The notes under the pieces are model-generated. The model saw nothing but the letters and a program-made list of their open reading frames with translations, had not been told where the DNA came from and searched no databases. From Certhia americana (Eukaryota; Chordata; Aves; Passeriformes; Certhiidae): DNA of 64,000 nt. The stretch is from contig CM031864.1 in NCBI GenBank assembly GCA_018697195.1, positions 25,740,086 to 25,804,085 of the forward strand, given 5' to 3'. A program made the position numbers and the translations under genes. This document shows positions 52,101 through 62,487 of this stretch, piece by piece; the first letter of the stretch is position 1; each line of letters opens with the position of its first letter.

Positions 52101-55100
52101 ACAACAGTAATTAGGTTTAAAGATTTGAAAATTAATTGGTTTTCCAAAACTATACATGCTCTTCTATTTTATACTGACCTTCATAGCTTGCTCAAGCTTT
52201 GCAGACAGACTCGCAACAGCTTTTTGGGAACGCTCAAATTCTTCACGTTGACGTTTTAAGATTGGGGCTTTGGCTTCTACTTCCTGCACTATTTCATCCA
52301 AATATTTATTGATTCTCTTATTCTCCAGCTTCTCCATATGCAACTGATCCTGAGTTTCTACATAGGCATTGTATAGCTGCAACAGAAAGGTTTTGGTTTG
52401 TTTTTGATACATCTGTACAGATCTCATTAAGAAGAACCACTGGTAATGATACAAATCATACCTTATGGCACTGCAATTTCATACAACTAAACTAGTTAAT
52501 TCAGAAAAACAAGCTGGACTTTTAAAACATGGTCCTAGGACTCATATCACAGCAAAGAATTTACACATACTAATTTTAAAATGGCAAACTTTATAACGCA
52601 ACTGTCTGCAATAAAAGAAATACACTTAAAAGGCATAACTTTCAAGCAAAAATGTAAGACAACATAAATATCAAAACCTGTAATAGAGCATAAAGGAATG
52701 CAGCTAGACTAAACAACCAATAACAAACAATGACAACACAAATTGCATAAACAGAAATGTAAAACCCCCTAGAACCTGTATGACCTATTGTTAATTTCTT
52801 TGCAAGTATAGGCCAAAAGCACAGCAGTACAGATTAAAAAATTATGTGAGTGAGCAAAAAGGCTGCTCCTGCCAAAAATGTATACAGAAAGTAAGCTTAT
52901 ATTAACAAAACCACCAATTTCTGAATATGAGCTACTAAAGAAAAACTGTAAGGCATGAAAAAAATCCCAGTAACTTAGCAAGAAGTGTGCCTCAAGTAAG
53001 ATTTCCTTGCCTTCATCAGGCATGACCCCAAACCCAAAGAGTGCCCCAAGCCTGAACCTTTCCCTTCTCAGAGTGTCACTGATGGCATCCAAGGGCTTTA
53101 CTGCTGGAGAGGTTGTGCTCACTCACCTCAGTTAACTTCATGCCAGGCTTGACCACTTTGGCCACAGCTGCAGCAGTGGGAGACATGGCAGCCAGTTCCT
53201 CCTCGGACAGGATGGCTCCTGCAGACACAATCCCACAATTACCATCCAAAAGCTGCAATAATCCCCACCAGAAATACTCTTTAAATATTATATCTGACTG
53301 GCTTTGAGTTGCTGAAAAGCTGCTGCTACTAGGACTCCTAAAATTTAAATAATCTCAGAACATGAGCAGTTGAAATAGCTGGAGCAGGGCTTAACCTCAG
53401 ATTTTTTATCACACTGTCAGAGGTTTGGAGTAGCAGAGCACTGGTTTATTTTCATTAAATTAACAGAGGGATAGAGCAAAGGTACTCCATGCCTCTGTTC
53501 CTTCCTGCTCTCTATCCTTTAGAAACTATGGATATGTAGCAAACAACAAAAAAGACAGTGAATACTGAGAGAGATTTAGTGTTGAACAGAAATTTAAGGA
53601 CAGAAGTTTGATTACTGCTGCCTTTGTTTTAAAGAGGAAAATAAGACTAGTTTATCATCTCTGCTTCTTCAGAAAACCACTAAAAGCACACTGATTCAGC
53701 CTTGAAGAAAAGCATCCTCTCCATTTTCTTTGAAAAGATAACAGATTAACGAAAGAACTTAAACAACTATGACAGAAATGTACTTTCTGCTGAGAGGAGG
53801 ATATTTATATACACATATAAGCATATGTATATATATATGAAAAAGCTTCTAAAATGAATTATTAGAAATTACCAAAGATGACATTAGATTAATGCAGCTG
53901 GTTCTTACAGAAATGCAACACAGTTTCCTTCAAAGATCATAAAAGCTCAAGAGCTTTTGCATTTCAGGTGCCAGCTCATCTCACCTTTGCGCTTTGTAGC
54001 CGACAGTAAATCATTGGCGTTCTCCAGCTCCTTCTCCAGCTTACTGATCTTCTCTCTCAGCTCCTTTTCCATGGTGGCTTTTGACTCCTCCACCTCAGCC
54101 ACATGCTCCTGGGCTGCTTTATTAGCTGAAATTAAATCAGACGAGCGGTTTATGTGTTGTGATTTTTATTTTAAAAGTCTCAAAATTTACTTGTGTACCA
54201 TAAATTTTACTTTATATGATCTGCAGAAGTTCATGTAGATAAGAAAACTCAGCAGTGTGAGAAAAGCATGAAACACTGCCTATCTCCTTTGCTTAGAAAA
54301 GAGCAAAAATAGCAACTGTCCTTGGCAGTGAAAAAAACCTGAACTAAAAAGCTAAAGTGAAGATGTCTCTTGCAAGATACGACCCTTTCATCAAAATCTA
54401 TAATAAAATTCCAGGTGTATCTGAAAATAGCTCCCCAACCATCAGTAAATTCAACTAGTCAGGTACAGTTTTTGTTACAAAGGGACTGATATTTCCATCA
54501 CTCCAAAAATCCAATAAAACTCCTTTCAGAAACACAAAAACACCTTTTTTCAGAGCATCAAAGTACTCCAAGGAGCTCAACTGCTCTCCTTCCTTTGCCA
54601 GCTTACCTTCACCTGCTTCCTTCAGGAGCTTGTGCAGCTCTTCCACTGCTCCTGTCAGCTCATTGCTCTTTGCCTCTGAGTCATCAGCAGCACTCTGAAG
54701 AAAGCATTTTAGCTCACTTTTAGTACACAGCAACAGCAGGCCCATGTTTACAAGAAAGCTTAAACTGACCACAAATTATGAACACAGTTTTCGGCGTAAA
54801 TTGCTGAAAAATTCACCTAAGCTGGTCAATCCTTTCTAATGTGGATTGTCTCACTTTGATGCAAACTGCATGAGATCAAGAATCATCAGACACCGATTTG
54901 ATGTGACAATTCCCAAGACAATGTATGGCCTTTAGCTGTTTACCTCTGCTGCTGGCTCTTTCTTTCTCCTGACTAAAGAAAACTGGAAATTTTCAATACT
55001 CTATTTCAAACAGTCTGAAAAACATGGTATTTTAGAGACTCATAAACAGTTTATGATTCTTTGCTTCCAGCTTGAGATCTCCCAAGCACAAAGCTGTTTA

Positions 55101-58100
55101 TTTGGGTATCTGTGGAAGAAAGCTCACAAAGCAGAGCTCAGTAACCTGTGCACTAAAATGTGCAAACCAAAGAGCAAGCATTTGTACATTTCAACTAACT
55201 TAAGTCTGAAGGTTACAGGGTATATTTCACTCTTTGAGCAAACAACAAGTATTACTTGTTTAGATAGTGTGTCTTTGGCACAGTATGGGACATTCAGCTG
55301 GGTCCTAACCAAGTCACCAACACCTGCAGTGTTCACAAATGAACTTCTAACTCAGAAAAATCTCTTCCACAGTCATACTTTCCACATAAAACCTTCCCTT
55401 AAAATAGATTCTAAGACACAACTACATTTTTACAACATGAAGCCTCAAAATAGTTGGCATAAAATTACTATTTCAATCCCAGTTTTGCTTATTCTCCAAG
55501 ATAATCTAAACAATGTCAGAGTCTAAATGTTGACTAAGACAGCAGCAAAAGAAAACAATGTTTTGCATGTTTCTAAGTCCTGCAATGGAAGTTAGCCTTT
55601 CCACATCCAAATTTTGTGGGGAAACCCCTCCAAACTGGCCTGCATTACGTAAGATTTGGCCCCTATAACACTTATAATGGAAGTAACAAATTCACCTTAT
55701 ACAAGTTGGACAATTTCATGTGTGCATTCAGTTCATTGTGGAATCTCTCTTCCATGCTTGCCTGCTGCTCTTTTGCCTGTCAAATGAAAAAGGAGATAGG
55801 GTAGGGGAGCATTCCACTATTTCTATTTCACTCATTTTATTGTTTGATTTGTAGAACCAACTGTAATGCTGTTTAATATATTTCAAGCTGTCTTACCTCC
55901 TTCAGTTTATTCAAAAGTTCTTCAACATGCTTCTGGAGGTTTTCATTTGACTGTTTCAAGCTGTTCACCTGTTCCTCCATTCTGGAAACCTATTCAGAGA
56001 AGAAATAAGAATACTACATAAAATTTTTAGTTCCTAGTCCAGTTTATTTTGGCAAATACTTGTCTCATTGTTTTTAACTTAAAAATAAAAACAAACCCAG
56101 AAGTTGCTGAAAGAGCATAAAAGGTCACTCAAATAGTATTGGCTTTGTTTAATACAGTTAATCATTTGGTATAATTTCTAAAGAAATGACATCTCAGTAA
56201 TTAATTACCTCCTCCTTTTTGTTCTCCAGACTACACTTGAGCTCCAGGATTTCATTGCCTTTCTCCCTGGCAGTATGGAGCAGTTCATCTGTTTTGGCTT
56301 TCAGTTCAGAATTCAGCCATGTGTTCTGGTTCTGCAGCAGCTCTTTTTCTTGCTCCAGCCTTTTCTCCCGGTACTGAAAAGAGAATTGCAGAGTGTGATT
56401 GTAGTAGTTCCACAGAAAAGAAAGCAGCCAATTAAACTACTCTGATTGGAGGAGGAGTAATAAAAATGTACTGTAATTTGGTAAATACAGACAGTGCTCC
56501 TTATTATACTGGTAGTAAGTTACAACTATCAAGCAACAAGAAATTCCTGCTATTTGAGTTAGTTTCCTCCAAGTTTACATGAGTTGGGAACATGAACAAG
56601 ATTAGTAGCCTTTTAGGGGAAAATAATTATGATATTGATGTTTTTGTTCTTTCCTCCTCTCTTTAGGGAGTTTATTCTGCCCTTACAGTATCAGTACAGA
56701 TTCACAGCTAATTATTTTTCTCCTTTCTACCTCCCTTCATGGATCTGGAGTCCTTCCTAGCAGGGAGGAACACCCACCATTGCCACCAACAAGGCCTGGA
56801 CATGCTTGCCTAGCCTGATACCCCCTGTCTTCTAGGAATACAGATCTCACTTCTAGTCACAGCCGCCAATTTTATAATAAAAGAATTTGTTATAAATAGG
56901 AGGTGCCCACTTGACCTATTTTCCAAGGAATCATAACAAAATAGTGATTATATCACACACAAACAATGCAGAATGCACTGTGCTTATAAAGCCTTACTCA
57001 CCTTCATGGAAACATCTGATGTTTGAAGCTCATCCAACTTCAGCTGGAGTTTTGCTTTTTCTGTGTTTGCCTCTGTGAGCTTTTCATTTAAGCGTTTAAC
57101 ATCCTCTGGAGGAGGGAAATCAGTATTAGAAAAAGCTGTTGTGTAACAGCTTTAATTACTAAATTGTAAAGAATGACAACAGTCAAAATACTTGGCATGT
57201 AATTGTATGTTGGGCACTAAGATACTGTATACAGCACATTTTTAAATGGGAGAAAAACAAGCTCCAAACTGCTGTTTTTCTGCAATTACTGTGTGATTTC
57301 CTGGTATTTATTGACTGTTTTCCTGGCTGTACCATTTAAATGTTCAACTTCCTGAGATCTCCTTTCAGTTGTTCGGACCAAGTCTCTCTTCTCAGCTTCC
57401 AGTTCTTCCTTCTCTCGACTTAACTGGCTCTGAAAAAGATTGCAGAAGGGCAATAAAAAAGTGTGATCCACTCTCTGGAACAGTTTATAGCCACTACTTA
57501 GAATCACACAGCAGTGAGCTAAACCTCAGTGAATTACCCCAGCCATCTGAACACTGGGATAAGAGGCTTAGAGTGGGCAGACAAATCACAATGGAGCTGT
57601 TCAAAACTGCATTTCAATTTAATATTCTTAGAAAGACAGCTGTGACAGTCAAGAATTTACTGAAACAGCTTTATTTGGTTAAATAAAAGGGGTAACAGAG
57701 TAAACAAGGAATGTACACATGCATCAATATAAAAATCAAAACAAAGTCAATAATTGTGGACCATTTACAGGCTACACTGTCTCTGCCCTCAAGGTATCAC
57801 TACAAAGCACCTCGGTCAGGCCCAGGTAAGCTCCTCTGGGGAAACAATGAGATCCATCTTCTCATTGTGGAAAAATTAATCTAACAAACTTGTTTTAGCT
57901 TTCTGCTTCAAAATTACTGTTCTGCTGGATCCATCAGCTCAAGTGACTCACTCTGCAACCCAGTGACTTTTGGGTATAACGCAATCAAAACTGTGGCAGA
58001 GTGTGGGAAAGGACTCTTGTTTATACCTTTGTCTGAATTTTGGGGTTTAGTTTAGTCATTTCACAACAGGTTTCAGCTGCTGTGGAACAGTGTTGGATAG

Positions 58101-61019
58101 AACAATCCATCCAAATTGAAACAAAAGCACCTGCTCACCTGTCATTCAGTTTACTAAAACACCACCTTTTACTTTAAAAGTTCCTGCAATTTTCCTGCAC
58201 ATACATCCCATGGTCATGTAAACATCTCCATGAGCTCATACTGGTACTGATCCTGAGACACTCCATTTGGAACTGAGTACATTCTGTACTGCAAAGTGAG
58301 CCACAGGATTTCAGTTCCTGGCCAAGGCCCAGCAGTACCTGAATTGCCATGCTCCGGTCCTGGTCAGCCTCCAGCTCCTTGTTCTTCTCATTGAGCACCT
58401 TCAGCTGCTCATCTGGGGGGAAGGAACAGCAGTGAGGGATCTCCACTAGAATGTGACAGAACTCACTCTCCAAATGCAACAGAGTCAAAATTTTCCTGAC
58501 AAACATTTTTAACAGAAGAGAGAGAAGAATGCCAGACCTCAGCCTGGATGGACTGGGGTACTGAGGCAGACCAAGGCAATCCTTAGAGCAGAATCACCTT
58601 TTGTGAGGATCAATACATAGCCCACTGTACTGTAACTACCCAGCAAGGGTTTTTTTTTCCCATAAGAGCAAAAGATTTCATAAAAAAGGCTGACTTGAAC
58701 ACACCACCAAAACATATCTCTACAAATGCAACTGATGAGAGATTTTCAGCTCCTGTGTAAACTCTGAAGCAGTTCCCAGGACAGTGGACTGCAGGGTCCC
58801 TGCCAGAATAACCTGCCCAACACTTAAGGAAGTTACACAGTTACACTTACGAAGCTTTTTGAGCTCCTCCCGCAGAGTTTGACATTCCTGGGTCTCATTT
58901 ACAAGTCTTTCCTGACTCTGAGCCAGTCGCTTTTCCACTTCAAAGTACTGTTGTTCTGCAAAATAACAAAGACATTTCAGTTTCAAATAATAAACAGTTT
59001 TTTCTTCCTCACCTTTACCAAGGATCATTCTAAAGAAAATCTATAAAAATACTAAGACTGTAATAGAATTTGAAGGAAGGAAAGAAAAATTTCTGGAAGC
59101 TAAAAACCTGCATTTCCACATTGAATGAATATGGTTTAAAACACTTTGCTAGCATGACAAGTGGTATGTTTCCAGAAACTGTGATATGTTTCAGACTGGT
59201 CTAGTGGAAGGTGTCCCTGCTGACAGCAGGGGCTGGAATGAGATGAGATTTAAAGTTCCTTCAACCCAAAGCATTCCATGATTCTGTGAAATGACCCATC
59301 AAATAAGAGCCTAGTTAATCTGAATAGTTCTTTAACATACTTTATGTAACCAAAGACATTGTATCAGCCCAATTATGCAGTGTGGGCTCCTCAGCTTAAA
59401 ACTTCTTTTACTGCTGGAGTATTTCTATACACATACAATAAAACCCATATAGCCCCTGTTATCAAGGGATTTCACCTGAGGAAACTTTTAATGAAGACTT
59501 CTTAAAATTAATTCTTGGGCTCTATTCCCTTAGTAGGGGAAGAAAAAAGAATTAGATGTGAATTTTTGTGGTCTGAAACAGTAACTGTGTCATGGAGCTT
59601 CAGTGTAAAATACTCAGTAAAAGCAGAACTAATCCCACTCATGGGCAGGATGGAAGCACTGAGGGATGCTCACTTGTCTTCTTCCTCTCATACATTACAA
59701 TTTCAAATAGTGCTGCCCCTCCTGCTACACACAAGAATGGACCTGGAAAAGAGTAACTTGCTAATATCTGTGGGTTACCTTAATTTACACCACACTTTAG
59801 TAATACATTTACTAAGATTTCTACCATGGAAGAGACTGAAAAACTGAAAGGCAGAAGTAAAGTTTACACCAGAAGTCAAATCCTCTACAAATTAAATCAT
59901 ATTCACAACCTCACACTCTTTGTCTCCTACTCTCTGCTGGTATTACTGTTCTCTTATCATCTCCAAATCAAGATAAAAATATTGATTCCATCAGAGTCAT
60001 TTTACAGAACAGAATTTAACAGCAAAGTATAAACCTAAGGCTGCTTGAGAGCTGTGTGAACGAAGCTGTATTTCTCCTCCACAACGAGGACCAAAGCAGA
60101 CTAGGTTGGAAGAGACACCTAAGATCAGAGTCCAACAATTGCCCAGCACTGCCAAGGCACCACTGACCCATATCCCCAAATGCTACATGCACATGGCTTC
60201 AAAATCCCTCCAGGAATGGGGATTCTACCCCTGCCCAGGGCAGCTGTGCCAGGGCTCAACAGCCCTTTCAGTAAATAAAGTATTTTTTCCCAATATCGAG
60301 CCTGAACCTTCCCTGGCACAGTTTGAGGCTGTTCCCTCTCATCCTGTCCCTTGTTCTCTGGGAGCAGAGTCCAACATCCCCAGCTGTCCCCTCCTGTCAG
60401 GGAGTTGTGCAGAGCCAGCAGGGCCCCCCTGAGCCTCCTTTTCTCCAGGCTGAGCCCCTTTCCCAACTCCCTCAGCCACTCCTCAGCAGATCTGTGCGTA
60501 TTTATGGTAGTTAAAAACCTGACAAAAAGCTGTTCTTTAAGCCCACTTCAAACGCAGTTTTAACGCTGAGCGTCCCCTAGGCAAGAGAAAAAAANNNNNN
60601 NNNNACAGCAAAAAAAAAAAAAAAAAAAAAAAAGAAACAAAACCCAAAGAACCCCCTCAAAAAACCCCACAACAAAAAACTCCAGGAGCCAAAGCAAGAG
60701 AAACACCGATCAGGTCCCACTGCAGGCCCCTTACGAGCCCCGTCCCGGCCCCACAGCCCCCAGGGCACCCCCCGAGAGCCTCTAGAAGACAACATCGCGT
60801 TCCGTGCTGTGCCCGCACTACCTCCCTGAGCACAGGCTCCGCTCCGTGGGCCCGCAGCTCGCACTCACCGCTGTCCACCTTGAAGCGCTCATGACGGGCC
60901 CGCAGCCCATCGATCTCGCCCTGTTGGTCGCCCAGAAAGCGCTCGAGCTTGCCCTGCACGGCGCGGGGTAACTTGGCGAGCTCGGCCCGCTCCAGGAGCT
61001 GCTGCAGCACGGCCGCCAT
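27807..61019 (-). CDS. TPR: Nucleoprotein TPR, complete coding span (51 exons)
   Basis: Large coiled-coil protein that forms the filaments of the nuclear basket, anchored through NUP153, with roles in mRNA export control, perinuclear chromatin exclusion and Mad1/Mad2 tethering. The start ATG at 61019 has a strong context (gccATGG) and reads [20 protein letters not shown]. All 51 coding exons were placed and join in phase to 2368 residues, against 2363 in human with almost no indels in the rod. Layout: coiled coil about 1-1640, Ser/Thr/Pro-rich segment about 1641-1825, basic NLS-like patch about 1830-1860, Asp/Glu-rich segment about 1900-2011, Pro/Ser-rich tail ending [12 protein letters not shown] at the TAA (27809-27807). 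Introns are short and carry five CR1 pieces in four of them. Convergent with PRG4, divergent from ODR4. Exon coordinates are in the following entries. Confidence 0.99.
29286..29640 (+). mobile_element. CR1 LINE 3' end
   Basis: In TPR intron 49. Carries the CR1 3' region (gggaggccctggcacagggtg, ggacaggttggacaaagc) and the diagnostic end aaggtcccttccaccccaaa followed by a degenerate attctaa tail at about 29635. Inserted antisense to TPR. Confidence 0.9.
33190..33385 (-). mobile_element. CR1 LINE fragment
   Basis: In TPR intron 43. The plus strand reads cacagaatcacagaatatcc, then gctggaagggatccataagg, the reverse complement of the CR1 tail, so the element is on the minus strand and sense with TPR. 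About 195 bp, diverged. Confidence 0.85.
34611..36295 (-). CDS. TPR: TPR exons 39-42: acidic C-terminal region
   Basis: Exons: 36212-36295, 35695-35895, 35223-35354, 34611-34701, about residues 1873-2041. The chain reads [20 protein letters not shown], then [20 protein letters not shown], then [20 protein letters not shown] and [20 protein letters not shown]. The VIVIDSDDE segment resembles a SUMO-interacting motif (hydrophobic core followed by acids). The Asp/Glu run is coded by imperfect gat/gag/gaa repeats. Confidence 0.96.
36899..39569 (-). CDS. TPR: TPR exons 35-38: Ser/Thr/Pro-rich region and NLS-like patch
   Basis: Exons: 39508-39569, 38390-38598, 37820-38092, 36899-37047, covering about residues 1642-1872. 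The coiled coil ends and the chain becomes low-complexity: [49 protein letters not shown] and [12 protein letters not shown]. Exon 38 holds [15 protein letters not shown] and TSKKLR, corresponding to the basic nuclear-localisation region of human TPR. Exon 38 has two in-frame acceptors 6 bp apart (coding from 37047 or 37041); I chose the upstream one because it keeps the conserved Val-Ser. Donors of exons 37 (gttggt) and 38 (gtttgc) are weak. Confidence 0.94.
40066..51678 (-). CDS. TPR: TPR exons 13-34: central coiled coil (residues 464-1641)
   Basis: Exons in transcript order: 51571-51678, 50827-51053, 49610-49773, 49390-49529, 49152-49300, 48734-48896, 48343-48477, 47455-47595, 47129-47297, 46478-46644, 46108-46260, 45458-45574, 44598-44801, 44324-44508, 43989-44136, 43492-43629, 42740-42871, 42348-42478, 41781-41991, 41482-41628, 40908-41106, 40066-40271. 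Typical blocks: [35 protein letters not shown] (a Pro-rich break in the rod), [71 protein letters not shown] and [20 protein letters not shown]. Exon 14 ends in phase 2 using gtaggt. Exon 28 has the unusual donor gttagt. Confidence 0.97.
46078..46098. repeat. TPR: TG/CA microsatellite beside a TPR donor site
   Basis: A (TG)n tract of about 10 units. On the TPR strand it reads as CA repeats starting about 10 nt downstream of the exon 23 donor gtatgcactc. Confidence 0.9.
49835..50305 (+). mobile_element. CR1 LINE, about 470 bp with 3' end
   Basis: In TPR intron 14, antisense to TPR. It begins near ggatggtgaggggctggagc, continues with ctctgcacaactccccgaca and ctgcccaggctggtgttgga, and ends with aatgattctgtaaacctatg-type tail. 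Relatively well preserved but 5'-truncated and without an intact protein frame. Confidence 0.9.
52179..61019 (-). CDS. TPR: TPR exons 1-12: N-terminal coiled coil (residues 1-463)
   Basis: Exons in transcript order: 60869-61019, 58851-58955, 58339-58412, 57333-57429, 57002-57105, 56209-56373, 55897-55989, 55696-55776, 54607-54694, 53985-54125, 53127-53218, 52179-52376. Recognisable blocks are [92 protein letters not shown] and [12 protein letters not shown]. The heptad pattern is continuous except around the Ala/Pro-containing [14 protein letters not shown] segment. Leu458, reported as important for pore anchorage in human TPR, is present. Exon 1 carries the CpG-rich start; intron 1 (58956-60868) is the longest TPR intron. 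Confidence 0.97.
53805..53840. repeat. AT-rich simple repeat
   Basis: Alternating tatacacatata and gtatatatatatg in TPR intron 10. Confidence 0.7.
59190..59290 (+). mobile_element. CR1 LINE 3' remnant
   Basis: About 100 bp at the CR1 3' terminus: gaaggtgtccctgctgacag, then aaagttccttcaacccaaag and ccatgattctgtgaa. In TPR intron 1, antisense to TPR. Confidence 0.85.
60090..60485 (-). mobile_element. CR1 LINE fragment (left arm of an inverted pair)
   Basis: In TPR intron 1, sense with TPR. Its reverse complement shares ggctcagcctggagaaaagg, ctctgcacaactccctgaca and gaagccatgtgcatgtagca with the copy at 61900-62345. The pair are evidently of the same subfamily. Confidence 0.9.
60595..60604. 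other. Assembly gap (10 N)
   Basis: Ten N in TPR intron 1, immediately before a poly-A tract (60610-60633); a likely sequencing failure at the homopolymer. Confidence 0.99.
60610..60633. repeat. Poly-A tract next to gap
   Basis: About 24 A following acagc after the run of N. Its true length is uncertain because of the gap. Confidence 0.85.
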
Positions 61020-61361
61020 GGCTCCTGCACAGCGCCGCCCGCCGCCAGGCGCGCTTCCGCTTCCGGCACGGCCGCGCCGCCCGCCATCATGGGTGTGGCG
61101 GCAGCGTCACCGCATGGCCACAGCCGGGCAGAGGAGGCCACGGGACTCGCTGTCATGACGGACACGGAGCTAGCTATGCTTCTAAGCTATCCAGGGTGCC
61201 CGGAAAATGCCGGGGAAGCGCGGTCACTTCCGCCACTCTCAGCATGGCGGTTGCGTTCCCTCGCGCGCCCTTTCCCGCGCTCCTGGCGGCATTGCGGTGC
61301 GTCATCTCTGTGCGCCGCGGCGCTTACCGGTGACGTAGATCATCCACAGTGCTCAGCTGAG
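61020..61361. promoter_or_regulatory. Bidirectional CpG-rich promoter of TPR and ODR4
   Basis: The segment between the TPR start codon (61019, minus) and the first ODR4 donor (61361/61362) is short and dense in CpG, with no TATA box. Visible motifs are ETS-like cttccg (near 61049) and acttccg (near 61226), YY1-like ccatcatgg and gcatggcgg (near 61084 and 61243), and cAMP-response-like tgacg words (near 61156 and 61331). A shared CpG-island promoter fits two broadly expressed genes. Start sites cannot be fixed from sequence alone. Confidence 0.75.
61244..61333 (+). CDS. Upstream ORF in ODR4 leader (29 codons)
   Basis: ATG at 61244 has A at -3 and G at +4, a strong context. The frame reads MAVAFPRAPFPALLAALRCV and stops at TGA 61331-61333, before the donor at 61361. 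It is translated only if ODR4 transcripts start upstream of 61244. The same ATGGCGG could instead be a YY1 site at the start of transcription. Confidence 0.3.
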   Translation: MAVAFPRAPFPALLAALRCVISVRRGAYR

Positions 61362-61393
61362 GTAAGGGCGGCTGCCGAAATTGGGGGTCCGGA

Positions 61394-61485
61394 GGTGCTG
61401 ATCCCGGGGATGTGCAGGTGCTGATCCCGGGGATGTGCAGGTGCTGATCCCGGGGATGTGCAGGTGCTGATCCCGGGGGTCTGGA
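61394..61485. repeat. 23-bp minisatellite in ODR4 intron 1
   Basis: Three exact copies of a 23-bp unit (containing ggtgctgatcccggggatg) at 61394, 61417 and 61440, then a diverged fourth copy to 61485. It lies just 3' of ODR4 exon 1. Confidence 0.92.
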
Positions 61486-61899
61486 AGTGCTGAGTCCAGC
61501 TGAGGGGACCTGACTGTGGGGGTATGAGTTAAGGTGTGTGAGCACCTTCCCTGTGGAGGTTCAGGATGCTGTTTGTGCTCACCCTGTGTCCTTGGGCTTT
61601 AGCTTTTTAATGCTTAATTCTTTGGGAGAGCTCTCCAGGCATGAATGGGGTTTTCAGACCAGCCCTACAGGGAAGGGAGAGGAGTCTGTGGCAGTTGCTG
61701 TGCCCTGGGTTCTGCAAAGGCAGCTCATTGGAATGTCCACCGATGCTGCCCTTTGAGTGCTTGGGAGTTGGAATGGAAGTGGTGTAGGGTATGTTCAAGG
61801 ACACATGCGGAATTTAGCAAGTCCCTGTGGGAATGGAACAGTGCAGACTTTAGAAGTATTGTGCAGCAAGATACTGTTTCTTAAAGGCATTACAAAATT

Positions 61900-62345
61900 C
61901 AAATCCTGGGTTCAGTTTTGGGCTCTCCTTATGACAAGAAAGACATGGAGGGGCTGGAGCTTGTCCGTGGAAGGGAACAGAGCTGGGGAAGGGGCTGGAG
62001 CACCAGGAGAGGCTGAGGGAGCTGGGAAAGGGGCTCAGCCTGGAGAAAAGGAGGCTCAGGGGGGACCTGCTGTCTCTGCACAACTCCCTGACAGGAGGGG
62101 GCAGCTGAGGGTGCCAGAGAACAAGGGACAGGATGAGAGGAAACAGCTTCAAGCTGCATCAGGGAAGGTTCAGGCTGGATATTGGGAAAAAATACTGAAA
62201 GGGCTGTTGAGCCCTGGCACAGCAGCCCAGGGCAGGGGTAGAATCCCCATTCCTGGAGGGATTTTGAAGCCATGTGCATGTAGCATTTGAGGACATGGGT
62301 CAGTGGTGGCCGTGGAGGAATGGTTGGACTCGATGACCTTGCAGA
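61900..62345 (+). mobile_element. CR1 LINE (right arm of an inverted pair)
   Basis: In ODR4 intron 1, sense with ODR4. It contains gagaaaaggaggctcagggg, ctctgcacaactccctgaca, attgggaaaaaatactgaaa and gaagccatgtgcatgtagca, and ends near gttggactcgatgaccttgc. Very similar to the minus-strand copy at 60090-60485. Confidence 0.9.
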
Positions 62346-62487
62346 GATTTTTCAGTCAAACAGTTCTAAAGTATCTTTGTGTGAGATTTACTCTACTGTA
62401 CCCATTGCACTGTATGTATTTTCTTTCACTTTATGCATTGTGTGTTTTGTAGGTTGGTACTACAACATCTCACTTAAACCTGGAGCC

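Noticed and set aside
60106..60466. Open frames of about 110 codons on both strands in TPR intron 1
   Set aside because: Both coincide with the minus-strand CR1 fragment.
61757..62290. Plus-strand open frame of 177 codons in ODR4 intron 1
   Set aside because: Most of it is CR1 sequence; similar frames appear in the other CR1 copies in the window.
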